Assembly (NCBI GenBank): GCA_020724545.1
Contig: DYGR01000008.1
Coordinates: forward strand, 1-64,000
Reading direction: 5' to 3'
Origin: Candidatus Methanoperedens nitratireducens
GTDB taxonomy: Archaea > Halobacteriota > Methanosarcinia > Methanosarcinales > Methanoperedenaceae
Length of the DNA stretch: 64,000 nucleotides
The first letter of the stretch is position 1, and each line of letters begins with the position of its first letter. The notes below the pieces were generated by a model. That model was not told the DNA's origin and did not search any database. It worked only from the letters and a program-made list of their open reading frames with translations. The position numbers and the translations under genes are program-made. Positions 6,464 to 15,235 of the stretch are shown in pieces.

Positions 6464-8920
6464 ATGGGGTCAAAGGTGAACTCGTCCAAAAGAGACGCTG
6501 TTAAGGCTAAACAGCTTGAGAAGTACCAGGGTAAGATAGGCGGAATGCAGTGTTCCTTCTGCACAGAGAGCATACAGAAAGCATTACTGCGCCTGGATGG
6601 CGTTGAGAAAGTTAGTGTTAGCTTAGCGCATGAGGAAGCCCTTGTTCAATATGATTCCTCAAAGCTTGAGCAGTGGCAGATAGAGGAAGTATTACGCAAT
6701 CTGGGGTATTCCGTCCGCGATCCAAAGAAAATCCGCACCTTTGAGGAAGAAGATGCAGAGGTAAGAAGAGAGAGGAACAGGCTGCTTGGCTCAGCAGTCC
6801 TGACATTCACAGGACTGGCGTTAATGTCCATGATGTGGCTTGGAATGAGACAGCAATGGTTCATGCCAGTAATGATAATACTGGCATTTGGAAATGTTTT
6901 CGGCTTCGGGTATCCCATACTGAAAATGGCTTTTTACTCGCTAAGGCAGAGAATCTTAAACCAGCATGTCCTCATGGAATTGAGTGCCTTTGGAGGAATT
7001 GCAGGCGGCTTTATAGGACTTTTCTTTTTCAAGGATTTCCCTGTGCCTGATTTCTTTGCGATCTCCATCTTTATAACATCTTACCATCTTCTTGGTGGTT
7101 ATTCTTCACTTAAGGTCAGAACTAGGGCATCCCAATCAGTCCGCAAACTTCTAGCCCTTCAACCTCCTGCTGCCAGAGTAATTAGAGAAGATAAAGAGAT
7201 AGTGGTTCCAATAGAACAGGTAGCTAAGGGGGAGCGAGTACGTGTTAAGCCGGGTGAGAGCATACCTGTAGACGGGACTGTTGTTGATGGCTTCTCAACT
7301 GCTGATGAGAGCCTGGTCACAGGAGAATCGATACCTGTAGAGAAAACAGCTGGAAGCGAAGTCATAGGAGGCTCTGTTAATAAGACGGGGAGTCTGCTGA
7401 TTAAGGTGACACGGATAGGTGAGGAGAGCTTCCTAGCGCAGGTTGCACGATACATAGAGGAGGCACGAGCAATGAAGCCCGGAATATTGCAGTTGCTGGA
7501 TGTTGTGCTGAGATACTTTGTGCCGGGCGTGATTACAGCAGTAGTCACTGGCTTTCTTATATGGAGTATCGGCGCATGGCTGATAACTGGAAAGCCTGAT
7601 CTACCGAGAGCGGCTTTTGCAGCACTCGCTGCACTGGTAATGGGATATCCGTGCGCGCTTGGAATGGCAACGCCTCTTGCAATGATAAGAGGCGGAGGAA
7701 TGGCGGCTGAGAAGGGAATACTCTTCAGGAGCAGTGAAGCCTTTCACATTTTCAAAGATATCGATACCATAGTTCTGGATAAGACCGGAACAATAACTCA
7801 CGGAGAGCCCGGTGTAACAGAAATCTACCCTCTAAATGGTCACTCTGTATTTGAGGTTCTAACCCTGGCAGCAAGTGTGGAGAACCTTTCAGAGCACCCA
7901 CTTGCTGAGGCAATTGTAAAAAAGGCTAAAGAAGAGAAAATTGAGCCAGATCAGGTAAGTAGCTTCAATGCTATACCTGGTAAGGGGGTCAAGGCTTTAT
8001 TCGACGGTAAATTATTGATGGCAGGCAAACCCGAATTTCTTTCTTCTGAGGGTATAGCAATTGATGAGGGGATGAGACTAATCGAATCCATGGAAGAGAA
8101 AGGTCAGACTGTTGTTTCGGTGGGTTATGATGGCAAGCTAACAGGATTAATCGGGCTTGCCGATACTGTAAAGGAGGATGCGGCTGAAACAGTTGCAAGA
8201 CTTAAAGATCTTGGAATTGAGCCCATAATGATAACAGGAGACAATAAGAGAACTGCCAGTGCAGTATCTAAAGTAGTTGGAATAGAGAGAGTTCTTGCAA
8301 GAGTTCTTCCAGATCAAAAGGCTGGTAAAATTCGAGAACTGCAAGAAGAAGGTCATAGAGTAATAATGGTTGGAGATGGGATAAACGATGCACCGGCTCT
8401 TATGCAGGCAGATATTGGAATAGCTATAGGTGCAGGAACAGACATAGCAATAGAATCAGCGGATGTTATTATTGTTGGGGACAAATTGAGTTCCATCCTT
8501 GACGCATACCATATTGGTCGGAGCAGCTACGGTAAGACAAAAGAGAATCTGGCACTTGCCTTCTCGTTCAACGGCGCTGGCGTCCCGGCTGCAATTACTG
8601 GTCTTGTACATCCTGTCTGGGCAATGATTGCAATGGCAGCAAGCGTGACGGTTGTTCTTCTTAATTCATTTGGAGGCAGGGTTGTTCCTAAACCCAGAAA
8701 AAAAATCGAGGCGGTAAGAAGTGTTACTCTCAAGGTGCCTTCTATGCACTGTCAGGGATGCCTGTCGACAGTTATGCAATCTGTATCAGAACTTGAGGAA
8801 GTACTGTCAGTAGAGGGGAACCTCGAGAAGAAGGAGGTTGTTATCAGCTATCGTGGAGAAAAAGATGTAGAAGACCGCATAAAGAAGAGGATCATTGATG
8901 AGGGGCATGTAGTAGGATAA
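6464..8920 (+). CDS. P1B-type heavy-metal ATPase with N- and C-terminal HMA domains and a YPC motif
   Basis: An 818-aa metal pump. An N-terminal HMA domain has MQCSFC (C30, C33). About eight membrane helices follow, with the TGES actuator loop, the phosphorylated aspartate in DKTGT (about D439), SEHPL in the nucleotide domain and [10 protein letters not shown] in the hinge. A second HMA-like domain with MHCQGC forms the C-terminus, which is uncommon. The sixth-helix metal motif is GYPCALG (about residues 394-400) instead of CPC, so one ligand cysteine is replaced by tyrosine and metal choice or geometry may differ from Cu(I). No ribosome site is visible; translation may start at ATG 6464 or GTG 6458 on a nearly leaderless transcript. 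Confidence 0.9.
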   Translation: MGSKVNSSKRDAVKAKQLEKYQGKIGGMQCSFCTESIQKALLRLDGVEKVSVSLAHEEALVQYDSSKLEQWQIEEVLRNLGYSVRDPKKIRTFEEEDAEVRRERNRLLGSAVLTFTGLALMSMMWLGMRQQWFMPVMIILAFGNVFGFGYPILKMAFYSLRQRILNQHVLMELSAFGGIAGGFIGLFFFKDFPVPDFFAISIFITSYHLLGGYSSLKVRTRASQSVRKLLALQPPAARVIREDKEIVVPIEQVAKGERVRVKPGESIPVDGTVVDGFSTADESLVTGESIPVEKTAGSEVIGGSVNKTGSLLIKVTRIGEESFLAQVARYIEEARAMKPGILQLLDVVLRYFVPGVITAVVTGFLIWSIGAWLITGKPDLPRAAFAALAALVMGYPCALGMATPLAMIRGGGMAAEKGILFRSSEAFHIFKDIDTIVLDKTGTITHGEPGVTEIYPLNGHSVFEVLTLAASVENLSEHPLAEAIVKKAKEEKIEPDQVSSFNAIPGKGVKALFDGKLLMAGKPEFLSSEGIAIDEGMRLIESMEEKGQTVVSVGYDGKLTGLIGLADTVKEDAAETVARLKDLGIEPIMITGDNKRTASAVSKVVGIERVLARVLPDQKAGKIRELQEEGHRVIMVGDGINDAPALMQADIGIAIGAGTDIAIESADVIIVGDKLSSILDAYHIGRSSYGKTKENLALAFSFNGAGVPAAITGLVHPVWAMIAMAASVTVVLLNSFGGRVVPKPRKKIEAVRSVTLKVPSMHCQGCLSTVMQSVSELEEVLSVEGNLEKKEVVISYRGEKDVEDRIKKRIIDEGHVVG

Positions 8921-8936
8921 TTTAATACGACCTTAC

Positions 8937-9662
8937 TCATTCTGATAAGCAAGTGCTAGAAATATTTATTCTCTCTCTAATCAGCTTCCCTATCCTCTCT
9001 GCTTCGGCCATTACCGAGGGTTCATCCTTTACCGACCTGTAGCTTTTCAGAAATTTAGCAGAGCCGTGCACGTATGGCCTGTTATCAGTCAGGATTTCAA
9101 GATATTCCCGATATGCCTCACTAACGCCAAAGTCCATTCCGGTCAGTTCTTTTGAATAGGCATTCCAGACAGTATAATTGCATGTCTCTCCCGGGCCGCA
9201 TACAAAGCAGCATGGTGTCCCTTTAGCCGTCATACTTCCAACTATCTCCATGCCTCCGGCGTGAAGGGCATTTCCCATCCACTCAGCTACCATCTTTTCA
9301 GCAGCCACTCCTACAGCCACCGTTGCTGCGATTTTTCCGCGCATCAGGAGTTTTATGTGTCTCTTTGAATAAAGCCTTTCTATGAATGCCTTCATAAAAG
9401 CGCTAGCTGAGCCGTAGTATGTGGGTGATCCTACCACGATTGCGTCAGCCTCCATCACTTTCCTGGAGAGCCACTTGAAATCATCGTTGATGACACATTC
9501 GTTAGTATAAACGCATTTCATGCATGCGATGCAGGGACCCACTTTTATTTCAGAAAGTTTGATAAACTCGGTCTCTGTTCCTGTTGCGCCAAGTACAGCT
9601 TTTATTAACGCATCTGTATTACTGTCTTTTGTCGGACTTCCGCTTATTCCGATTACTTTCAT
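8937..9662 (-). CDS. iron-sulfur flavoprotein (NADPH-dependent FMN reductase fold)
   Basis: A 241-aa flavodoxin-like protein beginning KVIGISGSPTKDSNTD, the FMN phosphate loop. A compact cysteine motif CIACMKCVYTNEC around residue 45 binds a [4Fe-4S] cluster in the Isf family, followed by VVGSPTYYGS, the second FMN contact. Isf proteins of methanogens reduce O2 or H2O2 with electrons from ferredoxin; a general detoxifying reductase is likely. Two adjacent ATG codons compete; GGTGGTG is better placed for the second. Further cysteines (PCCFVCGPGETC) sit in the C-terminal half. The 55-aa cysteine-rich gene lies 48 bases upstream on the same strand. Confidence 0.85.
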   Translation of the reverse strand: MKVIGISGSPTKDSNTDALIKAVLGATGTETEFIKLSEIKVGPCIACMKCVYTNECVINDDFKWLSRKVMEADAIVVGSPTYYGSASAFMKAFIERLYSKRHIKLLMRGKIAATVAVGVAAEKMVAEWMGNALHAGGMEIVGSMTAKGTPCCFVCGPGETCNYTVWNAYSKELTGMDFGVSEAYREYLEILTDNRPYVHGSAKFLKSYRSVKDEPSVMAEAERIGKLIRERINISSTCLSE

Positions 9663-9709
9663 CATTTACACCACCGGAAAATCTATCTTTTATAGGGGTT
9701 TGATTCTTG

Positions 9710-9877
9710 TCATGTTATTTTCATCTCCATCATTGCTTTTATCTCGCCGGCTGTTTTTGATATAGGACAGCCGTTGCTGTGTGTTTCACAGTGGAAGCAT
9801 GCGCTTATTATCGCAGCTAACGATTTTTCGACCTCTTCTTTTGTTACGTTCTTGTTTGTGTATTTCCATACAGGCAT
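9710..9877 (-). CDS. 55-aa cysteine-rich protein
   Basis: An AGGTG site five bases before ATG 9877 opens 55 codons ending at 9710. The product has a charged N-terminal helix (TNKNVTKEEVEKSLAAII), then CFHCETHSNGC and PISKTAGEIKAMMEM. The C-x2-C-x6-C spacing suggests a metal or Fe-S site. It is probably the first gene of an operon with the iron-sulfur flavoprotein and may be its partner. I do not recognise the family. Confidence 0.65.
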   Translation of the reverse strand: MPVWKYTNKNVTKEEVEKSLAAIISACFHCETHSNGCPISKTAGEIKAMMEMKIT

Positions 9878-9932
9878 TTTTCACCTCAAAACCATATAGT
9901 TTAGTTATTCACATATACTTAGCCGTCATAAA

Positions 9933-9962
9933 AATATACAAACTACATTTTAATATACAAAC
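9933..9962. promoter_or_regulatory. paired 11-bp direct repeats in a divergent promoter region
   Basis: AATATACAAAC occurs at 9933-9943 and again at 9952-9962 (19-base period), between the cysteine-rich gene (minus) and the TrmB-like regulator (plus). An AAGGTT...AAACCTT inverted repeat follows at about 9972-9991. Both are plausible regulator sites or overlapping TATA elements. Confidence 0.35.
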
Positions 9963-10101
9963 ATAACCATCAAGGTTGCAATAGAAACCTTTTTAGCATG
10001 ATGCAACAAAACAACTTCTAATATGGCCAATAAGCCTGATAAATCATGGCGAGGCTCATGAAGATGTTATTTTGAAAAAGCAGTACGAATTTGGTGAAGA
10101 T

Positions 10102-10497
10102 ATGGATTCGTTGAATAATGAAAGTAAAGCCGCATTTCAGACGGTAGAAGAGCTTATGATGGCTTCTGCACCTAATTTCAATGATGTCATGCGCTGTGTC
10201 TTTAAGATAAAAGATTATGAAATCGAAGTATATTTTTATCTCCTTGACCACCCTGGCTCTACCATCGCGGAAGTATCAGAATCTCTTAAAAAGGATAGAA
10301 GTTCAATCCAGAGATCTCTACAGACATTAATGGACAAAGGCATGATCAACCGAAAATTCAGGGTTCTTGGATTGGGTGGCTTTGCATATATATATGCCGC
10401 TACACCGCTTGAAGAAACAAAGAAAATCATGGAACGGGAGCTTCAAGTATGGTATAATATGATGAGAAAGCTTGTAATGAAGTTTGAAAAGAGCTAA
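10102..10497 (+). CDS. TrmB-like winged-helix regulator
   Basis: A 131-aa protein whose centre is a winged helix of the TrmB type: EVYFYLLDHPGSTIAEV, then SLKKDRSSIQRSLQTLMDKG as turn and recognition helix, and a short wing. It has no ligand-binding C-terminal domain, only about 35 further residues (ETKKIMERELQVWYNMMRKL) likely to form a dimer helix. ATG 10102 with GGTGA four bases upstream is preferred; a TTG ten codons earlier is in frame. It is followed after 127 bases by the MerA-like reductase gene and probably controls it or the divergent flavoprotein operon. Confidence 0.75.
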   Translation: MDSLNNESKAAFQTVEELMMASAPNFNDVMRCVFKIKDYEIEVYFYLLDHPGSTIAEVSESLKKDRSSIQRSLQTLMDKGMINRKFRVLGLGGFAYIYAATPLEETKKIMERELQVWYNMMRKLVMKFEKS

Positions 10498-10624
10498 TCG
10501 GATGTGCTTATTTTACTCACTACCTCCAGAGGATTATCATCGATAATGTGAAGCTTTAGAACATGGCAAAAACTATATACGGAAATTTTCTAAATAGTAA
10601 TTAGGGAAAAAGTGAGGTATGTAC

Positions 10625-12016
10625 ATGGAAAAATATGATTTAATAATACTCGGCAGCGGCTCTGCTGCTTTCGGGGCTGCAATAAGAGCTATAGATTTAG
10701 GAGCAAAGGTTGCGATGATCGAGAAAGGTACAATCGGCGGAACCTGCGTGAACGTTGGCTGCGTGCCAAGTAAACACCTGCTCAGGGTCGGGGAAATAGG
10801 CTACTATAAGAACCACGGTCATAGAGGGCTGGATATCAGATCCTCTCTTGATTTCGCTGGCGTAATAAGTGACAAGAGAGAGGTAGTAGAGAACATAAGG
10901 AAGAGCAGATATACCGATGTGATCGAACCACTGGGGATAATACTGTTGAGAGGAAAGGTGGCTTTTGTTTCAAAAAACGAAGTTAAGGTGGATGGAAAGA
11001 ATATACAGGCAGATAAATTCGTTATTGCCACTGGTTCCTCGCCACATATCGTTCCTGTAGAGGGCATAGAGAAGGTGGATTATCTCACCAATGTCGAGGC
11101 AATGGAATTATCCGAGCTTCCTGAATCAATGATAGTGATAGGTGGGAGGTCGCTCGGCCTTGAATTTGCCCAGATGTTCTCGCACTTCGGGACGAAAGTA
11201 ACAGTGCTGCAGAGAAGTTCCAGGATCATACCTGAAGAAGAGAGCATAATCTCAGATTATCTCAAAGCCTATCTTGAGGAAGAGGGCATAAATATCCAAA
11301 CAAATACAAGTCTAAAAAGTGTAAGGAAAGAAAAAGGTAATACCATAGTCACCGCGCTGGTCGGAGGAGAAAAAAGAGAATTTGATGCTGAAAAGCTGTT
11401 GTTTGCAACAGGCAGGAGGCCCAATACTGAGAACTTGGGTCTTGAAAAAGCAGGTGTCAGCGTTGATAAGAATGGTGCAGTAATCGTGGATGAGGAAATG
11501 AGAACCACAGCACCTAATATCTGGGCAGCAGGCGATGTCCTTGGTGAACCCATGCTTGAGACTGTAGCAGGCAAAGAAGGCTTCATTGCTGCCCAAAACG
11601 CCTTAACCAATAAAAGGAAAAAGATGGATTTTTCAGCTATACCTCACGCAGTATTCACTATTCCACAGGTAGCAAGCGTGGGTTTGACCGAGAAGAGAGC
11701 AGATGAAAAAGGCATAGCATGCAGGTGCAGCACCATAGCAATGGAACTTGTGCCAAAAGCAGTGCTGACAAAAGATACCAGGGGACTGGTTAAAATGGTT
11801 ATCGATGATAGAACAGAGCGTATACTCGGTGTGAATATACTGGCCTCACTGGCTGCGGATATGATCCATGAAGGAGTGCTTGCTGTAAAATATGGCATGA
11901 CAATTGATGATATTATAGATACTGTCCATGTTTTTCCGACAATGACTGAAGCAGTAAAACTTGCAGCACAGTCCTTCAGAAGAGATATCAGCAAAATGAG
12001 CTGCTGCGCTGAGTAG
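10625..12016 (+). CDS. MerA-like FAD-dependent reductase with C-terminal Cys-Cys
   Basis: A 463-aa class I disulfide reductase: GSGSAAFGAA binds FAD, the redox pair is C41/C46 in GGTCVNVGCVPSKHLL, and GGRSLGLEFAQM binds NADPH. The C-terminus reads ISKMSCCAE. A vicinal pair five to four residues from the end (C460, C461) delivers Hg(II) to the active site in mercuric reductase and is absent from lipoamide dehydrogenases. The N-terminal HMA domain of many MerA proteins is missing, as in some archaeal enzymes. Mercuric reduction is therefore likely but unproved; no merR or mer transporter is visible. ATG 10625 follows GAGGT by seven bases. Glutaredoxin follows downstream. Confidence 0.8.
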   Translation: MEKYDLIILGSGSAAFGAAIRAIDLGAKVAMIEKGTIGGTCVNVGCVPSKHLLRVGEIGYYKNHGHRGLDIRSSLDFAGVISDKREVVENIRKSRYTDVIEPLGIILLRGKVAFVSKNEVKVDGKNIQADKFVIATGSSPHIVPVEGIEKVDYLTNVEAMELSELPESMIVIGGRSLGLEFAQMFSHFGTKVTVLQRSSRIIPEEESIISDYLKAYLEEEGINIQTNTSLKSVRKEKGNTIVTALVGGEKREFDAEKLLFATGRRPNTENLGLEKAGVSVDKNGAVIVDEEMRTTAPNIWAAGDVLGEPMLETVAGKEGFIAAQNALTNKRKKMDFSAIPHAVFTIPQVASVGLTEKRADEKGIACRCSTIAMELVPKAVLTKDTRGLVKMVIDDRTERILGVNILASLAADMIHEGVLAVKYGMTIDDIIDTVHVFPTMTEAVKLAAQSFRRDISKMSCCAE

Positions 12017-12101
12017 TAGCAATAGTTATATTGGAGGCAGTAATAGTAATCATGCCCGAATTCTCTGGGTTTTTGCAATAAATTGAGGAGTGAGACCAAC
12101 A

Positions 12102-12374
12102 ATGGGAGTAGTTATATACGCACTTAGTATATGTCCCTGGTGCCAGAGAGCCAAAAAATTCTTCAGGGACAGGAATATTCAATTTGAATATGTAGAATAT
12201 GACCTTGTGGGAGAAAAAGAACAGGAAAAGATACTGGAGGAGATGTCCAGACACGGTGATGGTACCGCTTTTCCATTCGTAAAAATTGACGGTAAAGTGG
12301 TTATTGGATATAACCCTGAGAAGTACTCAGAGTTATTGGAGCTATCAGAGCTAAGTAAAGGTAAACAAAAATAA
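12102..12374 (+). CDS. glutaredoxin-like protein
   Basis: A 90-aa thioredoxin-fold protein beginning GVVIYALSICPWCQRAKKFF. CPWC is the active-site pair, TAFPFVKIDGKVVIGY the cis-proline and substrate loop. It fits the small archaeal/bacterial glutaredoxin family that reduces disulfides in the cytosol. GTG 12090 is in frame but touches the ribosome site, so ATG 12102 is preferred. It lies 85 bases after the MerA-like gene on the same strand and may recycle thiols for it. Its 3' end overlaps the patatin fragment on the other strand by 24 bases. Confidence 0.85.
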   Translation: MGVVIYALSICPWCQRAKKFFRDRNIQFEYVEYDLVGEKEQEKILEEMSRHGDGTAFPFVKIDGKVVIGYNPEKYSELLELSELSKGKQK

Positions 12375-13124
12375 TTGTATTCTCTCAATTAGCATGTTAC
12401 ATCGCCCGTTCACAGTGCCAAAAATCTTTTTACTTGGAAGATATCCGGCTTTTACCATATCGTTGCACAGTTTGATCATATTCACTTCCTGATGAAGTGA
12501 AAGATTGCCAGAAAGTGTATTGCGCCTATGCCGTATCTCTCCTATAGATATTGGCTCCTTCTGTATCGTATCTGGATTTATATGGATTATCCATATCTGA
12601 TCAGGTTTTACGCTGGCATCCTCACCCTCTAAAAAATCCAGTACAGGAGGATTATGCGAGAACATGCCGTCCCAGTACAGCGTTTCATCGATCTGTACTG
12701 CCGGAAAGATTTCAGGATTTGCAGCCGAAGCAAGAACTACATCAACGCTGATCTCAGTGTTCTTGAAGACCTTGAATTCACCAGAAAGAACATCAACAGC
12801 CCCAACGAAAAAGCCCGGACTTGAGGGCTTTATAAGCTCTTTAATTTTATCAAACTCAACATGCTTCTCCAGAAGGGTCCTCAGATACTCCTGTGCCCAT
12901 GGAGGATAATAGTACGGGCTGATTTCGGGCATTGGAACAAAATCACTCAACCGGGATGTCCAAACAACCCCGTTATTCAAAAGCATATCCCCAAATGAGC
13001 TTGCTGAAATATCCCTCCAGAAAGAGTCCAGAAGCCCAATAGCCTTTTCCCTGTCGTTCGTTAGTAGGCCATACCAGGCAAGTAGAGCGCACATGGCGCC
13101 GCCAGAAGCACCGCTTAATGCCAC
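12351..13124 (-). pseudogene. patatin-like phospholipase lacking its N-terminus
   Basis: The frame encodes the greater part of a patatin acyl hydrolase: nucleophile elbow ALSGASGG at the very start and catalytic dyad aspartate in YWDGMFSHNPP. The family's glycine-rich oxyanion loop (GGG..G), normally about 30 residues before the nucleophile, is absent. Upstream the same frame continues without a stop (ILIDERYEIV) into the 3' end of the hydrolase gene, where homology should continue but does not. So the 5' end was probably cut off by rearrangement. A GTG at 13124 could still start translation, but the product would lack the oxyanion hole. Confidence 0.65.
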
Positions 13125-13144
13125 AATTTCATATCTCTCATCAA

Positions 13145-13987
13145 TCAGAATAAATAGCTTTTGGTATTCTTGTTCAGAAAGGTGATAATGTGCTGGCTAA
13201 CTTCTTTCGGCTTCTCTTCCATCAGCCAGTGGCCAGCCTCCTTGATCCAGACAAGCTGAGCATCCGGGATTATATTCCTGAGTTTTGAGGCATAGGCAGG
13301 TTTTTGGAATTCGTCCTGTTCCGCCCACAAAATCAAAGTTTCGTGAGGGAGATGCTTGAGTTCACCAGCAATAGCCTGTGTATATTCCGGATTTAGACGA
13401 CGGAAATTGCGGAACAGGGCTTTCTTACCATCCTCAGTGGACCAGGGTGCCAGGTAAAGATCGATTACGTCATCAGCCATAGCTGCCTTGTTATAGACGC
13501 CTCGGGGCATAAAATCACGCATCATTTTCAAGAACTCCTGCAAACTCATCTTATCTTCTGCACCTTCTTTCTGTAATGGGAGGAATTCTGGGATCGGCCA
13601 TGAGTCAAAACAGACCGAGTCTATTAGAACCAGCTTTCTAACTCTTTGCGGATAATTGACAGCTACAAGCTGGGCGACACCGCCGCCGATATCATGTCCT
13701 ACTACATCTGCGGAATTCAGCCCGAGTTTGTCCATGAGTTTCACTATCAATCGGCTTTGCGCTTCAATGGAGACATTTGCATCATCCGGTTTGTCAGACT
13801 TACCATAGTTCAGCATATCGGGTGCGAACACGTTATGTGTTCTGGCCAGTTCTGGCATGATCTTACGCCATAAAAGACTGGATGTCGGTATCCCGTGGAT
13901 CAGGATAACCTGGCTACCTTCACCCTGTTCTTGATATGAGATTTTATGATCGTTAATATGAACTAATTTTTCCTGTGGCTTATTCAT
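13145..13987 (-). CDS. alpha/beta hydrolase of the haloalkane dehalogenase/epoxide hydrolase type
   Basis: A 280-aa cytoplasmic hydrolase. HGIPTSSLLW is the oxyanion loop, GHDIGGGVAQ the nucleophile elbow with Asp instead of Ser, WAEQDEFQKP the acid region and EAGHWLMEEKP the catalytic histidine. An aspartate nucleophile is typical of haloalkane dehalogenases, fluoroacetate dehalogenases and epoxide hydrolases; the halide-binding tryptophans cannot be assigned by eye, so the substrate is open. A promoter-like element lies at 14077-14094. The stop codon lies inside an element identical to the CBS promoter, just upstream of the broken patatin gene, which suggests recombination there. Confidence 0.85.
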   Translation of the reverse strand: MNKPQEKLVHINDHKISYQEQGEGSQVILIHGIPTSSLLWRKIMPELARTHNVFAPDMLNYGKSDKPDDANVSIEAQSRLIVKLMDKLGLNSADVVGHDIGGGVAQLVAVNYPQRVRKLVLIDSVCFDSWPIPEFLPLQKEGAEDKMSLQEFLKMMRDFMPRGVYNKAAMADDVIDLYLAPWSTEDGKKALFRNFRRLNPEYTQAIAGELKHLPHETLILWAEQDEFQKPAYASKLRNIIPDAQLVWIKEAGHWLMEEKPKEVSQHIITFLNKNTKSYLF

Positions 13988-14076
13988 AACTTATTGCCTC
14001 CTTTTCTTTAGATTTACCTTTCTTGCTAGCTGTAACTCTCATACCATCACTCCTAACTGGAGGGTTGAATTAGCCG

Positions 14077-14094
14077 GAATAAATAGATTTTGGT
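14077..14094 (-). promoter_or_regulatory. BRE/TATA-like promoter of the alpha/beta hydrolase gene
   Basis: The minus strand reads ACCAAAATCTATTTATTC, differing at one base from the promoter-like elements at 2640 and 13149. It lies about 90 bases before the hydrolase start, implying a leader of about 65 bases. Confidence 0.45.
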
Positions 14095-14218
14095 TAAGGC
14101 GGCTCTGTACCGAATAATCTGAAAATGATTTTCACAGGAAATTATAAGTTCTCTTGATAAAGATGTAATATATACTAGTACAAAGGGGTAACATATAGAA
14201 AAAGTTTAGTAATATAAA

Positions 14219-14239
14219 ATATATCCGAGATGGATATAT
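14219..14239. promoter_or_regulatory. 8-bp perfect inverted repeat upstream of the hydroxyacyl-CoA dehydrogenase gene
   Basis: ATATATCC (14219-14226) and GGATATAT (14232-14239) are separated by five bases in an A/T-rich promoter region. The position, about 50 bases before the start codon, suits an operator overlapping the TATA box. The rest of the 300-base gap (13988-14287) shows only A/T-rich promoter-like sequence. Confidence 0.4.
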
Positions 14240-14287
14240 ACGCAAGCATATTTGAACTATATGAACAAATAAGGGGAGTGAGGAGAA

Positions 14288-15199
14288 ATGGAAACTAAAC
14301 CTATTGAAACTATCTGTATCATGGGGACCGGGTATATGGGAACGCAGATCGGGCTTCAGTGTGCATCTTATGGCTATACAACCTGGATGATTGCCCACTC
14401 TGAGAACTCGTTGAAAGAGGCTTCGCGTGACCAGATGAATGAACTGGATGAGCGGGTGAAAAACAGGCAGATTACAGAGGATGAGAAAAAGAACATACTT
14501 GATCGGATCCATCTTACCCTGGATATGAAGGAGGGTGCATCTGGTGCTGATCTGGTGATAGAGGCCGTTCCTGAGAGATTAGAACTCAAGCGGAAAGTTT
14601 TCGCCAATCTGGATCGCATCTGTCCCGGCCACACGATCATAGGGACGAACACTTCATCAATCCGCGTCTCATATATAGAAGATGCAACCAACCGCCCTGA
14701 TAGGGTGCTCAATACGCATTTCTACCCTCCGGTATGGGAGCGCCCCATGGTGGAGTTGATGGGAGGTACTAAAACATCCGATGAGACGATAGAGCGCGTG
14801 CGCCAGTTTGCTCATAGAATAGGACTAACGCCAATTATAGCACGCAAAGAGATCACAGGTTTTGCCTTCAACCGCGTGTGGCGTGCGATCAAGAGAGAGT
14901 GTCTGCACATTGTGGATAACGGGGTTGCAACATACGAAGATGAGGACAGGGCATGGATGATCTTCACAGGGATGCCAATTGGTCCCTTCGGTATGATGGA
15001 TATGATAGGGCTGGATGTCATCAAGGACATAGAAATGGTGTACTACAACGAGTCGAAAGATGAATCGGATTATCCTCCAAAGTTCCTTCTTGATAAGGTT
15101 GAGAGGGGTGAGCTTGGTGTTAAGACCGGTAAAGGTTTCTACACATACCCCGATCCGGCCTTCAAGCAGCCTTCCTGGTTGAAAGGCAGTAAAGAATGA
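14288..15199 (+). CDS. 3-hydroxyacyl-CoA dehydrogenase
   Basis: A 303-aa NAD-dependent dehydrogenase. IMGTGYMGTQIGLQ is the Rossmann glycine motif, VIEAVPERLELKRKVF the substrate-side helix, and NTHFYPPVWERPMVELMGG includes the catalytic histidine. The C-terminal helical domain (PIGPFGMMDMIGLDV, then KTGKGFYTYPD) is typical of the FadB/HbdA family. It oxidises 3-hydroxyacyl-CoA in beta-oxidation or runs in reverse in butyryl-CoA or polyhydroxybutyrate synthesis. A good AGGAG site precedes the ATG. No thiolase or crotonase gene is adjacent; the only possible link is the PHA-like fragment at the window start. Confidence 0.9.
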   Translation: METKPIETICIMGTGYMGTQIGLQCASYGYTTWMIAHSENSLKEASRDQMNELDERVKNRQITEDEKKNILDRIHLTLDMKEGASGADLVIEAVPERLELKRKVFANLDRICPGHTIIGTNTSSIRVSYIEDATNRPDRVLNTHFYPPVWERPMVELMGGTKTSDETIERVRQFAHRIGLTPIIARKEITGFAFNRVWRAIKRECLHIVDNGVATYEDEDRAWMIFTGMPIGPFGMMDMIGLDVIKDIEMVYYNESKDESDYPPKFLLDKVERGELGVKTGKGFYTYPDPAFKQPSWLKGSKE

Positions 15200-15235
15200 A
15201 TCAAATGACAAGTTAATAAATAGGGGGAATGTAAC

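Noticed and set aside
12050-12080. Possible small hairpin and nine-codon ORF between the MerA-like and glutaredoxin genes
   Set aside because: The stem is short and imperfect, and the ORF has a badly spaced ribosome site; neither can be supported.
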